DNA from: Oxyruncus cristatus
Lineage: Eukaryota > Chordata > Aves > Passeriformes > Cotingidae
Length of the DNA stretch: 64,000 nt
Assembly: GCA_013399855.1 (NCBI GenBank)
Contig: VXAY01006800.1
Coordinates: 384,151 to 448,150 of the forward strand
Direction: 5' to 3'
Within the stretch, counting starts at the first letter, position 1; every line of letters starts with the position of its first letter. Positions 34,897 through 48,055 of the stretch are shown one piece after another. Made by a program: the position numbers and the translations under genes. A model generated the notes under the pieces. The model ran no database searches. It saw only the letters and a program-made list of their open reading frames with translations, and was not told where the DNA came from.

Positions 34897-36223
34897 TAAG
34901 CAATTACTGACTAGTATCAAGCAAAGTCAGTGTTTTTCAGTATATAGATACATAAATTTCATAAAACAGAGCTGAGCTCCAAAAACATTCCTACTTTGGG
35001 TCTGTTTTTCCAGTATTGTTCATTTATAGAGGAGTTATTCAAGGTTTTTTTATCATGTTTTCAATATTTAAACATTTTTTTCAGTCCTTAGAGCATAAAA
35101 ACTTCAAAAATTGCTCATAAACTCATGTTTTCTGGAAAAATACAGGACATAATGCTGCCATAAAAGGTAATTTTTCTTCTATTTTTGAAGTGCTTTTCCA
35201 TTGACTTTTAACAAGATGAAATTTCCACATAAGCAATTTGAAATGAATAGCAGATATCTTGACAGTTTTAAGGTGTTTTGTGAAAAGCTCTTTTTTGGAA
35301 GATTCAGGATCTTTAGTGCAGAGGGGAAAATCATGGAAAATTCCCCTACTAACACTTCTGAGATAATTTCTTATCTAGAGTATATTTGTAAAAGATGCTG
35401 CAGAATGGGTTGGAGCAAGGGACTAATTGGACTGGGGTTTTGGTCTATGCTTTTATCTGTTTCACTTTCCAGCAATTTCCCTGCATAAAAGACCCTAATT
35501 AGGTACTGCCCACATGCCAATCGTTTGGAGTAAGGGAATGTCCAGTGAAAAGTAGGAGTCCTATGCTTACTGTGCAAAGACTTAACAGTCTGTCCTGGCT
35601 ATGGGCAGAGAACTTCAGCTCATTTTCTAATGCCAATAAAAACAGATTCCTGCCTGCAATTATTTAGTCAGAAAACCCTGTAGACTTATCCCATAAAATA
35701 CTGACTCATTCTCGTTGTATTGCTTCAAATTTCTTAAAAAATATTTTCAGGTTAATTTTTTTTTACTGTCAGGCATCACAGGAGACTAGTCATTGACTAT
35801 TTGTACCATGCAGCAGAGTCTGGGTTGGGTGTCATCTATCTTCACACTCTTCACACTTCCACCATAATGATGAAGTAAAAGCCTGAAACTAGAAAAAATG
35901 TCTGATCGTAAAGTCAGAAAATTGATATAAATGGTTATCTGAGAACCTAACCAGTCCTTATTGGCAAACAGGCAATGTATTGCTGTAGAACTGCTTGTAG
36001 AAGCCTTCTACCATTTGGTCTGATCCAAGATTTCTCATCAAGTGATGTTCAAGGGGGTTGTTTGTCCAAGCCAACGCCTTGGCATTTCTGAGTTCAGGTG
36101 TATCAAAGGATTACACTGAGGAATGACCCAACCTCCAAACCACCCCCCAGGACTGTCTTCTGAACATTGCTCTCATACCATGTGACAGGATGAACCTGGG
36201 CATCTTCTACTCCCAGGACCCTG
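34897..36223. other. Unique A+T-rich sequence, nothing recognised
   Basis: About 1.3 kb. The last 250 bases lead directly into a 31-nt A-run and could be the body of a retroposed transcript, but I cannot identify a source gene. Confidence 0.45.
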
Positions 36224-36257
<34 letters not shown>

Positions 36258-36264
36258 TTAAATN
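36224..36264. repeat. Poly-A run (31 nt) with an ambiguous base just after
   Basis: A-run at 36224-36254, then TACTTAAAT and a single N at 36264. Confidence 0.97.
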
Positions 36265-37484
36265 GTACTTAACTAGGAGTAAAACTTATGGATTATAGGG
36301 ACAAGAAGAAATAGGGTCATAACTCTGGCTCTTCACAGTTGTTGGGCCCCTGGCAGCCATTAGTATACTAATGGCACATGTGTTTCTTTTGTGAAAGCAA
36401 CAGCATGAAAAAGTTAGTGCTTTTAGGGGCATCAAGTAGACTACTGTTTCCAAATTTTATAGCTTTTGGAGTATCTAATTCAGAGCCTAAATTTCCTACT
36501 CTTTTTCCTACCTTAGCTCCACGCATTTGAAAAATTGCCAGTGTTTTCTATCTGGCTTTTCCAGGCTGGTTCACAGATCTGCATACTCAGCTCAAGCTAT
36601 TTAGCTGTATGTACAAGCAATCTGAACCAGCATTTTGTTTCTTCTACTTCATAAAATATCTGTCAAGCTTAGACATGCACTCCTGATCATTTTTTCCCCC
36701 CGAGGTTTTTTCAGCCTTATTCCATGGTCTCTTCCCTGTCCCCAGTCACTTACTTCCACTCCTCCTGCTGTTTCCAGCTGACATATTGTCAATTCCATAA
36801 ACTATGAGCTGTAGGTTATTCCCACACAACAACTAAGTTAGCCCTGGGTTTCCCTAGCTGTCACAGCCAGTGGCACCAGCACAGTGCTTTGGCTCTTTTC
36901 CCCTTGCTTTTCCCACTTCCCTTTCCAAAAACTCTCCCTCCAGCATCTGCCTTACTAGGCTGAGGGACAAAACCCACATTAGTGAACTCTGTACAAAGCA
37001 CAACACGTACTGTCTCCAAGGAATACAAAATCCTGAGCATGCCCACTTGAGTAATACAAAGGCAAGTGAAAACTACTGGATACCAATTCCATATAGTCTT
37101 TGTCTTAACTCTTAGAGCGCAATTACGGTTCTAATGCTCTCAAATTTCCAGCGTGCATTCCCTACACATAAAGACTAGGCTATAAATGCTTGAGTCACAT
37201 GGCAAGGATAGCTGAAATCATGGAGAAGCACCAGGAAGCTACACCAGGAAGATTGTCCTCTCCTACAGGTCTCATATTTGAAGCTCGTACCTGGACACAC
37301 AACAAATGCAGATGTGGCTCCTGTGCAGAGACGTGGCCTTGTTCCTCTGAGTGGTGAGTTTAGAGGGAGGATCTCACAGCAGAGAGATGATGAGACTGTC
37401 ATCAGAGAGCTGCGATCATGGAAGGAGAAATCTCAAAACAGTGGATCACTGTATATTGTATAAACATGGGAAATGTGGAAATAT
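36265..37484. other. Unique sequence, nothing recognised
   Basis: About 1.2 kb with no repeat or exon that I can support. Confidence 0.5.
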
Positions 37485-37800
37485 GAAATAACACAATCAC
37501 ATAATAATTTATTTGGAAAGGATATAAGGAGGACATCTGTTCCAAAACCCTGCTCAGTTTCATGCCAGTTTCAAAGTTTGACCAGGTTCCTCAGCAGAGT
37601 CTAGAGTATCTCCAATGTCAGAGGCTCCTGTCTGAGGGTCTTGCTCTAAGAGGGTCTTTCACTCTCTTGGTGAAAACCTTTCCCCTAATATCTAAAAGCA
37701 ATTTAACCTGTGATAATAAAGTTCCTTCTGTCCTTTTGCTGTCCACCACTGAGAAAGGTCTGGCTTTGTCTTCTCTACATCTTCCCATTAGCCAGCTGAA
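37485..37800 (-). mobile_element. Diverged CR1 LINE, 3' end (antisense)
   Basis: TAATTTATTTGGAAAGGATA with ACATCTGTTCCAAAACCCTGC corresponds to the reverse-complemented CR1 3' UTR ('ATCATTTAGGTTGGAAAGGACC..ATCTGTTCCAACCCCCTGC'). TGACCAGGTTCCTCAGCAGA, AACCTTTCCCCTAATATCTAA and TGTCCTTTTGCTGTCC then follow in order, and AGAAAGGTCTGGCTTTGTCTT sits at the coding boundary. The plus-strand open frame of 144 codons at 37562-37996 is the antisense of this element and not a gene. Confidence 0.78.
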
Positions 37801-40286
37801 GAACACAATACCTTTCACCTTAGCATTGGATGTGATGTGCTCCATGTCATTGCTTGCTTATCTGTCTGACCTGCTCACCTGTCAGCTATCATGCCACAGA
37901 CCCTTCACTATTTGCAGTTACAGCATTTTAGACCACAGAAGCATTGACAGTAAAGACCATAAAGAGGCTTGGGTACAGCAAAAGACACTCTCTTAGTGTC
38001 CACATGGATAAGCAATACACCAGGCAGCTAGAATTACAGTCTAAGAGCTTAGATAAGTTTACTTATCTTAAAGTACTAGGCTTAAAGTATTTCAGTTATT
38101 AAGACTGATATTTCTTGCAGAGCCCCTTGCTGTTTTTATGCAGAGTTTTGCACCCATAACCACCTATGCTTGTGCATAACTGAAACGTAGGATCAGATTT
38201 GCTGCCAGCCTAAGCAGATGGAGGCCATTATTGTAACTGGAAACGTGCTTACTGTTGGTGACTGAATGCACTCGGTGGGATGGTGCTGTCTGCCTTCTGC
38301 AGCCCCAGAAAAAAATGCGTAAGTTGAACTACTCACTTATCCACTTTGTTCGCTTTTGTATTAACCATAACTGCTAAAGAAAAGCACCAGCAGCAGTAAG
38401 TGCTTGCTGAACCTATAAATCTGGGAAGGAGTTATACAGTTATGCAAAGCAGGTTGGTTGTAAGATGCTTTTGCAGACCATTATTGTGCAGCAGGGCAGA
38501 GCCTCACTCTTAAGACGAGCTGCACTTCCAAACGTATCACTCGGAGTTTATAGTTCTGCTCAGTAGATGATCTTTGTTCTGGTTAATCTTGAGCTTATTA
38601 AATCAGTGATAAAATTTCAATGGACTTAACCTGATACAGAATTTTGCCTGCCATATTTGAAGACTGTAAGATTGAGCCTGAGTAAATTTTCCTTCCTTAA
38701 AAGAAATAAAATAGTAGCAGAAACAGACAAAACCCTCAAAAATGTTCTCAGTTCTTTAGAAGACTTTATATGGTAGATGACAACCCAAACCAGACCTATC
38801 CTGGCATGTTACTAGGACATAGACAAGGGGCACTTGCTCTGGGAAGACAAAAGGGTGTGCAACCCTACACTTCTAGAGTTATCTGCTTGCAAACCACATT
38901 ATGTTAAATAAATACAGTAAGAATTCATAAGAAATTTGAAGCTTCTATCAGATCATCTAGATGGAAAAAAAACAGAAACAATCACAAAAAAAAGTTAGAA
39001 CTGAGTACATTTTTTTTTCTAAATCAAAACTTCACCTGATTGTAAACTTGTTATTAAAAATGGCCTTGAGAAACAGATCGGAATCCTACTTCAGGTAAAG
39101 AACAGTGTAAGATTTCAAATTCACAAGATAGCCATTTTAAGGACATATCTTGGATAGAAGAATATATGAGGAATAAAATAATTAGATATAAATTTAATCC
39201 ATGGCGGTTTATGTTCATGACACAACAGATGAAGCAGTATGAAACTATACTGGTGGGGTAGAAAGCTCATTTAAATACATTTGAATAACTTATTTCCTGG
39301 AGTCTGGATAAAAATAGGACAGAGTGTGTGTGGGCTGTATTACTGAGATATATTCCCATTCAAAGCAGACATATTTCATCAGTTTTTCCTTTCAATAATC
39401 CAATTGTCAGTTTTATAGTCCATAAAAAAAAAGTGTGCAGAAGTGATAGGAAATGACTTTCATACATATCCTGACTGCTGAGTTGCTCTGTTTCATTACA
39501 TTGCCCTGCGGATGACTGACAGCTCTGTAATCAACTTCAGACTGGATTTAGTGGTTCCACGTCCCATTCTCTCATTAATTATTGAAGGCATTTTTCTCTG
39601 TTGCACACCAGGTCGTTGTATCCACTGTGCTCATATTTGTGTCTCTTGAGCAGCAGAGGAGCTGTTGTTGAACCGAGAGTCAGGCATCACAAGCACACAC
39701 ATAAGAAAAGATGAAGAGGGAAGAAAGTAACATAAAAGAACTGTAGAGCTGTTTGCAAGAGGCCTGGAGCAGCTCCACTGCTACCTGTGAGGTCTCAGCA
39801 CACGGTGTTATGAAGCCAACTGGTGTTTACAAGAGAAGTTCTTGTTTTGCAAATGCTTTTGGTTTTATTCTAAAAAGGGAATAGTTTTTCTTTTTTACTG
39901 TTAATGGTACTATTTTCCCATTTCTTGATATCTGCTTAATTGGAGAATGCAGAAGAAATGGAAATATTCCAGAGAACCCCGAGTGTACAAACAGCATAAA
40001 AGTAATGCCCTCTAAATGCCATATGTACTTAAGATTATATTTTTTCCTTAAATATTCAGTGAATGCTAAACAATGCCAAGGTGAGATTTCTTCCTTGGAA
40101 AACCTGGTGACTGAATAAAATCGATGAAATATACCTACAGAAATAGGTCAGGTACATGTCATCTCTTCCACTCCTTCTCTGAGGCAGCTCTCTCTTTGGT
40201 GTTAACTGAAACCTGGTGCCCAGGTAATATACAGCCTTTTTTGCTAGGCTAGAGGTGCCTACTTAACATAGAGCTAATAGAAAAGA
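37801..40286. other. Unique A+T-rich sequence, nothing recognised
   Basis: About 2.5 kb free of recognisable repeats. The 39480-39680 part reads as non-repetitive sequence with homeodomain-type cores (TGACAG, TAATTA) and is mentioned as a finding. Confidence 0.5.
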
Positions 40287-40800
40287 ACCATAGAATCATA
40301 GAATGGCTTGTGTAGCAAGGGACCTTGAAGACCATCTAGTTCAAACTCCCCTGCCACAGGTAGGGACACCTTCCACTAGACCAGGTTGCTCAAATCCCCA
40401 TTCACCCTGATATTGAACACTTCCAGGAATGAAGCATCCACAGATTTTTTTGGGCAATGTCTTCCAGTGTCTCACCACCCTCATAGGAAAGAATTTCTTC
40501 CTTATAGCAAAAACAAACCTGCCCTCTTTCAGTTTAAAGTCGTTCCCCCTTGTCCTGTCACTACATGCCCTCATTAAAAGTCCCTCTCCGGCTCTCTTGT
40601 TGCCCCTTTAGGTATGGAAAAGTGCTCTAAGGTGTCCCCAGAGCCTTCTCTGCTCCAGGCTGAACAACCCCGGCTCTCTCAGCCTGTCTTCACAGGAGAG
40701 GTGCTCCAGCCCTTTGAGTATCTTCATGTTCCTCCTCTGGACTCACTCCAACAGGTCCCTCTTTCTCTAGAGGCACCAGAGTTGGCTGCAGTAGCTGCCT
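40287..40800 (-). mobile_element. CR1 LINE, 3' end with ORF2 tail (antisense)
   Basis: It begins with the reverse-complemented 3' end (CATAGAATCATAGAATGGC) and runs GACCATCTAGTTCAAACTCC, AGACCAGGTTGCTCAAATCC, GGAAAGAATTTCTTCCTTAT, TCCAGGCTGAACAACCCCGG and GGACTCACTCCAACAGGTCC. The minus-strand frame at 40341-40574 encodes SDRTRGNDFKLKEGRF ... VVRHWKTLPKKI, the CR1 RT C-terminus, then drifts into 3' UTR. It is a relative of the 32.7 kb copy in the opposite orientation. It is truncated and cannot encode a whole protein. Confidence 0.95.
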
Positions 40801-43296
40801 TTGTCTTAGTTCACAGTGTCACAGCATTGCATGAATACAGCTGTTTGGATTGGATGGCACATGGGAGCTAAAACATAAACTGAAAATCTCATATCTACCT
40901 ACAATTAGTTTTAAAAATGTAGGCTAAGTGATCTACTCACCAGCTTCCCAATTCCTACTCCTAAGAACTCCAGCTCTATCCTTCATGAGTATCCACTGAC
41001 AGGTGCATTATCACTGCACAGTGATAATTTCACTGTGCACCAGTATCCTGCCTATGAAACAGAAAAAATATCAATTCCTGACCTTATTAACATGTTTCAT
41101 GAGCAACTGTCCATGCTTGGGAGAGAAAAGAAATTTCATTTTTAAGATAATTCTGAGGTTTCAAAATCAATCTCTTTCTAAAAGAGAATAAAGTTTAAAA
41201 AATAGTGATGAAACAAAAGTCGTGGGGAAACATCTGTTTAAAGGATTTGAATTTAATAAACACTGAAAAGTTTGATTTTTTTCAAAATAAAACAATTTAG
41301 AAAATTAATTGGAAGAAAAAAATTAAATATGTGCATTTCACATTAAAATATTGACACTGCCAGACACTCCAATTTAAGTGTAAAACAGAAAAGGCAATAC
41401 TGACAAAACCCTGTAAAATGAACTATTTTGTAGGTTGTTTGGTTTTTTAATTAGGGGTTTTTTTACAACATTAATGAATGAAAAGGGAATAGTCTATAAT
41501 TTATAAGACCTTAATTCCTCCTTTTTTGCATATTGCCAAGGGAGCATAAGTGTGGGAGGGACCTCTGATGTTACTGAAGCCAATTCCTTCACATATTAGC
41601 CGCAGCACTAAATATCTCAATAATGGGTCACATAAGTTACCAACCTGGACATTTATTTCTCAGCTGCTAAGAGTGCATGTGAAAAATTAAGATTGGTGCA
41701 TACCTTCAGGGCAGGAAAGATGTCTAAAAAACTGAACTGAACAATACTTGATAATACTTGGAAAGATAAATTATCTGTCTCTAGGAGATGAACAAAATGA
41801 ACATTTTAAAAAATGTGAATTTTTTTATTCATGATGTATGTGAATGGCTGAATTTGTATACAAGCAAATACTAAAGTGTTTTGAAGAAACTGCGGATTTT
41901 GATCTATGATTAGTAAGTTAAATCAGATGAAAACCATTTTCAACATCTTTTGGACATAACAAAATAGTGTTATTAGAAAGGTACTACATTAGTGGGACTA
42001 AATGTGTGAACATGAAATTTATTCATGACTTTTGTCAAAGTAAGTAATAATGCAATTTCACTAGCACTAGAAAGAATAACAGGCTTTCTTAATGTATACC
42101 AACTGTGGAAAAACAGTTATTATATGGGAAATAATTTCAATGTATCTTGAGGCACAGTGCCAATATTGTTGCTAAAAGAAGGGATTGTTTTACACGTAAA
42201 TACACTTAAGCACTTCAAGTTGCAGGCTGACAAATGCAGGTCTATAAAATTCTTATTCAAAGTGACACCTTTAGCCATTTAATTTTTTTTTTCTTGGAGT
42301 ATGTATGAAATATTTTCTCATCCTAGAAGCCCAACTATTGAAGTTAATATCAAGAACAAATCTTTTAAGTTTCTTCCTATTCTGTAAGATGTCAGTAACT
42401 GCTCAAAATTGAGGTTAAGAGGGAATAAGATATCCATTTTCTTTCCCTCTAAAAAAGAAACATTCTTACTAGGGTGATATGCTAGGGCTTTTGAGTTTCT
42501 TCGTCACTTGGCTTATAATTAACTAAAAGATTAACTCAGATATAATTACATGACAGCAGAGAATGAACATAATAAATTAGAAAGCTTTGCTAATCTTACT
42601 TTCTGTTCCTGCTACTCCAATGATCACATTAAAGAAAAAAAGCACCTAGAAAGTTCTCAGTTATATTTGCTGGAACTTAAACTGATTAGCACATGGGATA
42701 TATTCACGTCAAAATCATATTCCCCTCTTAAAAATCTTTACTAATTACTTTCTTAATGGATTTCATATACATTAAAAAAAAAACCAACCTGTAGACAAAG
42801 GAATAAGGATTCTAATTCAACAGCTCCATGAGGGGAATCATGATGACAGGGCTGATATTTGGAGAGAAGGTTGTAATATTTAGCTTTTAAAATGAGAGGA
42901 AAGAGAAAGAATTTAAGATTGTCTAGTAGAAGTCACTACTTTGTATAGATTCTCTGGTCACTAATAGTCAGAAATTTTCATTGAAGATTTCTGTGACAGC
43001 ATGGGGAATCCAGAAATTCAGTCTGGCATCACCTATACTATGTTGCCTCCAATATGAAATAATCCTTTAACATGAAAGGAAAAAAAAATTATCACCCTAT
43101 CCACTTTACTCACAACACTGACAAGCCATAATCTTCACAGTTTAGAGCTAATGACTCTGCCACCCTTTTACTAATATTAAGAAACTCATCAAAAAGAGTA
43201 ATAATATTTCTTCCAATTTCCTATTTAAGTGTAATTAGCTTCAGATTATACCTAACAGCTCCTGTGCTAATATAATATTTTTAGTTTAAGTAATCC
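40801..43296. other. Unique A+T-rich sequence, nothing recognised
   Basis: About 2.5 kb. GGGAGGGACCTCTGATG near 41555 faintly recalls a CR1 3' end, but nothing around it supports a call. No exon is recognised. Confidence 0.5.
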
Positions 43297-43320
43297 TTTT
43301 TTTTTTTTTTTTTTTTTTTT
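43297..43320. repeat. Poly-T run (24 nt)
   Basis: Uninterrupted T-run directly followed by GTCCAGTACTGTGCACCAC. If this is the 3' tail of a minus-strand retrocopy, the body would lie to the right. Confidence 0.95.
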
Positions 43321-43514
43321 GTCCAGTACTGTGCACCACATTCTTGTTGAATGCTCTCTAGGAAGGCTGGAATTATCTCATCTGAGCTATCTCAGGATGA
43401 CATGTGTCATATTTAAGGATGCACCATGCTGGTGGCCTATAGTCAATCTGTTTCCAGCTGATCCACTGATTACTTTCACCCTCACTTTTTTTTCCCTCTT
43501 ACAAACACATAGTT

Positions 43515-43660
43515 TTTTCTGTAAGAATAAATGCATAACCTTGCATTTTGACCCGTTACTGCTGATCCCATCCCCACTGTTTCAGCTTTCAATGTCATTG
43601 CAGCCTCCTTACACAATATTCTAACAGCTGGGTGGTGCCAGGTCTGAGTATCAGAGTGTC
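43515..43660 (-). mobile_element. Probable old CR1-like LINE fragment (antisense RT region)
   Basis: ATAACCTTGCATTTTGACCC, GTTTCAGCTTTCAATGTCAT and TGCAGCCTCCTTACACAATATT follow the antisense order of the CR1 RT segment ('CCTTGCATTTGGCCCTGTT..GTCAAGGTCCCTCTGCA'). No intact peptide motif is visible, so the call rests on nucleotide resemblance only. Confidence 0.5.
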
Positions 43661-45595
43661 ACTAATGTTTTTATAAAGACTATTTTTAATGGACAAGTGT
43701 TGAAAATCACATAATCAAACCTTAAAGACTGATTTTCACCTCCTTGAATTTGCAAAATAGTAGAGGGTCTATAAACAGAAGCTTCACACAACTCTTGACA
43801 GAAAACCAGCATTCACGTCTCTTTTTCTCTTTGAAATGGGACATTTATGGAGACCAGACTGAACTTTTCAGGATGCTGTTTTCCACACAGATTTCCAAAA
43901 TACAGTTATGTATGAAGTATACATGAAGGATCTTTGTCCTGTTGTTTCTGGTAAGCTCACTCCAGCCTTCATGTACGTATTTCAGGGTGCCAGGGATTTT
44001 GAGAACATGTGGGTCTTTTGGTCCTGCACCTTGTTTGTGCATTTCTAAATATTAACCACAGAAAATTGTAAGTGACTGGACGTCATTCAATATTTCTATA
44101 CTGGAAATAAAAGCTTGTTTCGTCTCTCTTCTTCTAATTCAAACCTCTTCTCCACAAAGCTGGTACTGTTACAGTTAGAGAAAAAGGGAGAAACATCATC
44201 CCTTTTTCAATGGATGTTTATGAGTAGAGGCTAATTCCTGCATACTGACATAGGTACAAGAATTGGAGTCAACAATGTTCTACTTTTCTACCTGTATGTA
44301 CAGATAATTTAGGAAAGTTGCCGGTAGAAAGAGGTCAATCCGTTTCATGAGCTGGCAATGGCAATTTTTAAGGTTTAGCCTGAAGCAAGTTTTGTATCTT
44401 CTTCAGGTAATATTAAGAATGCACAGAAGAAGAGGAATGTTGTCTTCCTGTAACAACATAGAGTCGAATAATCTGGTTCTCCAGGTCAATAAGATATGAG
44501 ACCGGGAATTTATCAACAACAGTACTTAGAAAATGGCACCTTTTATTGAAGGCAATTTTCTAGTTATAAGGCTGAACTGGGAAAGGAAATGGCAATGAAA
44601 CAGTAGCTGTCTGGAAGCTGAAATGTGTGCAAGATAATTGCATAGATGAAACAACAAGTGAAACAGAACAAGCTTGCATGACAGGCACAAATACCAATTC
44701 ATCTTCCTGTGCAGGAAGCAGCATTTTCTTGACCTCCTAGTGTGCAGAGTGGTTTTTATCAGAAAAAAATCAAACTTTTACCCAAATAATAATCAGTTAA
44801 ACATCTGGGAATTATCATTATTATTACTTTCTGTATATGGCATGTAGGGTAAGAGACCTCTAATGAATGAGGAACTTATGGGTTCTTTAAATTATGAACA
44901 TCAGTGTGATATTTGGGTTACCTTTTCTCATATTGAAGGCTAAAATAAAGGATGGAGAATCTTCTCATTCAGAATAAATCTGGAATTGTGACAAATCAGT
45001 GATGAAAGTCTGTTCCACAGTCAGCTTTCTGTTGGTTTCTGAAGGAGGATGGTAGGTGAGATGCTGGGTACCAACTTGAGATAGTGAGTAGAATGAAGGT
45101 TAGACTTTACAGCCTCTGGAGTAAACCAGACATTTGCACACCTAATCTCGTCCTAAAGCAGGTTTCTAGACTGATCAGATGCATCATGCATTATTTTGCA
45201 TATTTCCTTTTATGGACTACAAAAGGTAGTTGGGCTGATAAACTCAGGCATAAATATTGAAAGCTAAAATTAGTGAACTGACACACACACAAGAAGACAA
45301 ACATGCTCTCAAAGTCCTAGAGATGCCCTATTTAAAACAAAAGCAAAACAAAATCAGTGTTTATTTTTACTCAGAGTATGTAGTTGTGGTATAAAACAAG
45401 GGTATCCACATCCTTTCAGTATCTTTGAAGTATTTTAAAAATACGTGCTGTGGGTCTAATTTGATATACTCATCTTCAATGGACTAATGAGTTTAGATTT
45501 CTTTTTCAAGTTTAATGCTTTTCTCACCCTTAACACCCCTATGACTTTTCTAGCTATTTTCAAATACCATTGCTTCTATCTTCAAATATCTAAAA
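43661..45595. other. Unique A+T-rich sequence, nothing recognised
   Basis: About 1.9 kb with no repeat family or exon that I can support. Confidence 0.5.
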
Positions 45596-46475
45596 ACCAT
45601 GGAAATATAAATCTTGACAGGATCTCAAGAGAATGTGTTTTAATCTGTCCCCTAGATATGAAACAAGATGGGTATATCTTAACCATTTCTGTCAGATACT
45701 TTTCTGAAAATATTTTCTTAACTTTATCCAGTGGGGTGGATTTTACAGCTTCTTTCAATACTCTGTTTCAGTGCTTTATTCCCTTGTAGTCTGCCTGTGA
45801 TTCTTATTACACTTTTGCAAGTTAAACTAATCTGTTTTTCCCTTATCCCCTGTGGATGTAGAAAGCAATTAATCATCACCTTTTTTATAATACCATTTTA
45901 CATATTGAAGATAGCCATCCTGTCTCTGTCTCTGTCTTCCCTTCTGTACACAAAAGGAATCAATCTTTTTCAACCTTTTTTATAATTTATGTCTTATAAT
46001 TTTTTTTTCTCTTATTGTTTCTCCTTCAAACTTTCGGAGCTCTGTCTATCTTCCATCACAGTGCTTAAAATTTTCCAATGGAACAATGGTAGATGAACTT
46101 TAATCATTATTTCCCATATCTTACCTATCACATGGCCTTAATGAATCACAGAATGAGGTTCACCAGTTTTGAATTATCCTCTCTCTGTTGACTTCTGTTC
46201 TCCTCAGAATTTACTATCATTCCCAGGTCTCACTTGGTACCTTGCTGCCTTGTGAACTATTCCTCATTTTGTAGTTACACATATGATTTCTTCTTTTGGG
46301 TTGCAGTGCCTTTTGCTTCTCATTATTGAATTTCATCTTGTTAGATTTCATCTTATTTCCCTAGTTTCTCAAGATCATTTTGAATTTTAATGCTGCCTCG
46401 TAGGTTGCCTGTGACCTCCCTCCTGGCCCTGCTTGAATTCATCAGTGCTTCACAGATTAGAAAGAAAACTGAGAA
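45596..46475 (-). mobile_element. Ancient CR1/L3-like LINE, 3' end plus reverse-transcriptase region
   Basis: A long antisense copy of about 880 bases. The plus-strand order is ATAAATCTTGACAGGATCTC (3' UTR), GGTGGATTTTACAGCTTC, ACTCTGTTTCAGTGCTTTAT, GGAATCAATCTTTTTCAACC and TTTGTAGTTACACATATG. Within it the minus strand encodes the RT motif NKMKFNNEKQKAL at 46304-46342, which matches the family's M-x-FN-x-x-K-x-K-x-L box. ATTTTGAATTTTAATGCTGCC and TGAATTCATCAGTGCTTCAC close the match. The peptide frame is otherwise broken by indels. It is the best-preserved ancient LINE in the window and closest in type to the copy at 31.4 kb. Confidence 0.88.
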
Positions 46476-47574
46476 TATTACTGAGCTAATCAGCCTGTGA
46501 AATGGAAAGTTTAAAGCAATGGCAGAGTGAATAACATTGCTGGAATCAGTTGGGAATAAATACCTTGTGGGTAGGTGTCAGCTAGGAGATCAACACTTAC
46601 ATGATACTTCTCCTGATACTGCATACTTTGAGAATATGCACTAGTTATTTAAGAAAATGGTGAGGTTGCAAACAAAGCATAACTTTAAACAGTCTCTATC
46701 TCCTTAATGTGTCAAGAACCTGCGTCAGCCCTCTGCGTGCCACCGTGATGGGTCTGTCTCAGCTGGTGATTATCGTGGGATGGGAGCCACTTGGGATGTC
46801 AAGTGAAGGGACTGATGTGTGTTGGTCTCACACTAAAGTAAAAAAAAAAACCAGTAGCACACTGTCTAAGGCAAAGCTGTGCAGGCCAGAAAGAGGCGAA
46901 GGTTGACTATTTCAGCAGGGGTTTTGATAACACTGGTGGCAAGCACATAGACGACATACCAGTGCCTGCAGCTCATCAGAGAATTAGAGAAGACCTGTAC
47001 AAGACACCTCCTGTATTTTATCAAGGATTATACATAGACTGCAAATTTTCCCAGCCACAGCATCTTAAGATGTGGAACTTGAACTGCAGGGCAGCTAGGA
47101 ACAAAGATTCCATATAAGTTTAAGATGAAGTTGTCAACTAAAAAGTGCATGTTGCCTGACTGAAGGAGATAACCAAAAAGGAAAACGACGTTAAAAGGGA
47201 TAAAGAATATATTAAATATATGTAAATTTGTGGATTACATCTTCATGTTTGGAAATTGTCTTCTGGATTTGGATCAGTGGGTCAGGGATTCTGGAACTCC
47301 TGAGAGCCAGTCATTAGAAGGCTGGTATGAGATATCAATCCTCAACAGATAGGAGATGCAGACTCTGGAGGATACATCCGAAAACTATCAAAACAATTTC
47401 CAAATCAATAAATCTATTTCCTGTTACTTTACCTCAGTTATTACAGGAAATACTGAACTGATCAGGAACCATTGTATAGGTGTACAGGTATATCTGAAAT
47501 ATATTCATAGTCTAGCAATGAATCACGAGCCGTGGTGGGAGGATATTTTTTTATTCAGCTCATAGTGACTTTAT
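46476..47574. other. Unidentified sequence between two ancient LINE parts
   Basis: About 1.1 kb with no match that I can place. If the flanking LINE pieces belong to one element, this is either its unrecognisably decayed RT core or later insertions. No exon is visible. Confidence 0.45.
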
Positions 47575-47930
47575 CTCATCCTTTCATAGCAAATACTTCA
47601 GCAGCTCTTCTCTGTCTGTCAGAATTAAATCAAGAATGACTCTTCAATGACTTCTTTCATCTTCTAAAGAAAAGATTGGTCTTAATAAATGTTTAATGAC
47701 ATCTTTCTGAGTTCTACCATATTACTTTTCAAAAAATATGTATCTTATTCAGGTTCTTCATTGCCATCATGTATACCTTTTTTTGCAATTGTTCAAAACT
47801 GTTCAATATTTTCCTCTTACTAGGCAGTCTGCAGCACATCTCATACATCTGTTTTTCTCCTTTTACATTTATTCAGAAGTACTCTGTGTCTTTACCTTTT
47901 ACTATCACTTTTTCAGAAACGAGAGCAAAT
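47575..47930 (-). mobile_element. Ancient CR1/L3-like LINE fragment, endonuclease region
   Basis: The plus strand shows AGAATTAAATCAAGAATGAC (47621-47640), GTCTTAATAAATGTTTAATG, TAGGCAGTCTGCAGCACATC and CATTTATTCAGAAGTACTC. These follow the antisense order of the apurinic-endonuclease part of ORF2 in old CR1-like elements. No peptide motif is intact. The orientation is the same as the 45.6-46.5 kb fragment and it lies on the expected 5' side of that element. Confidence 0.6.
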
Positions 47931-48055
47931 AGAACATATAGACAGATTTTACATATAGAAAAATCAACACAGAGAAATAATACATCTTAAATTATTCTGA
48001 GATATTAGTTCATTTTGTGTAAACATTCCATTTCTGCGACTTACTCTAACCTTAA

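Noticed and set aside
37562..37996. 144-codon plus-strand open frame
   Set aside because: It is the antisense of a diverged CR1 3' end for most of its length.
41540..41600. Possible CR1 3' end (GGGAGGGACCTCTGATG)
   Set aside because: No flanking CR1 landmarks; the match is too short.
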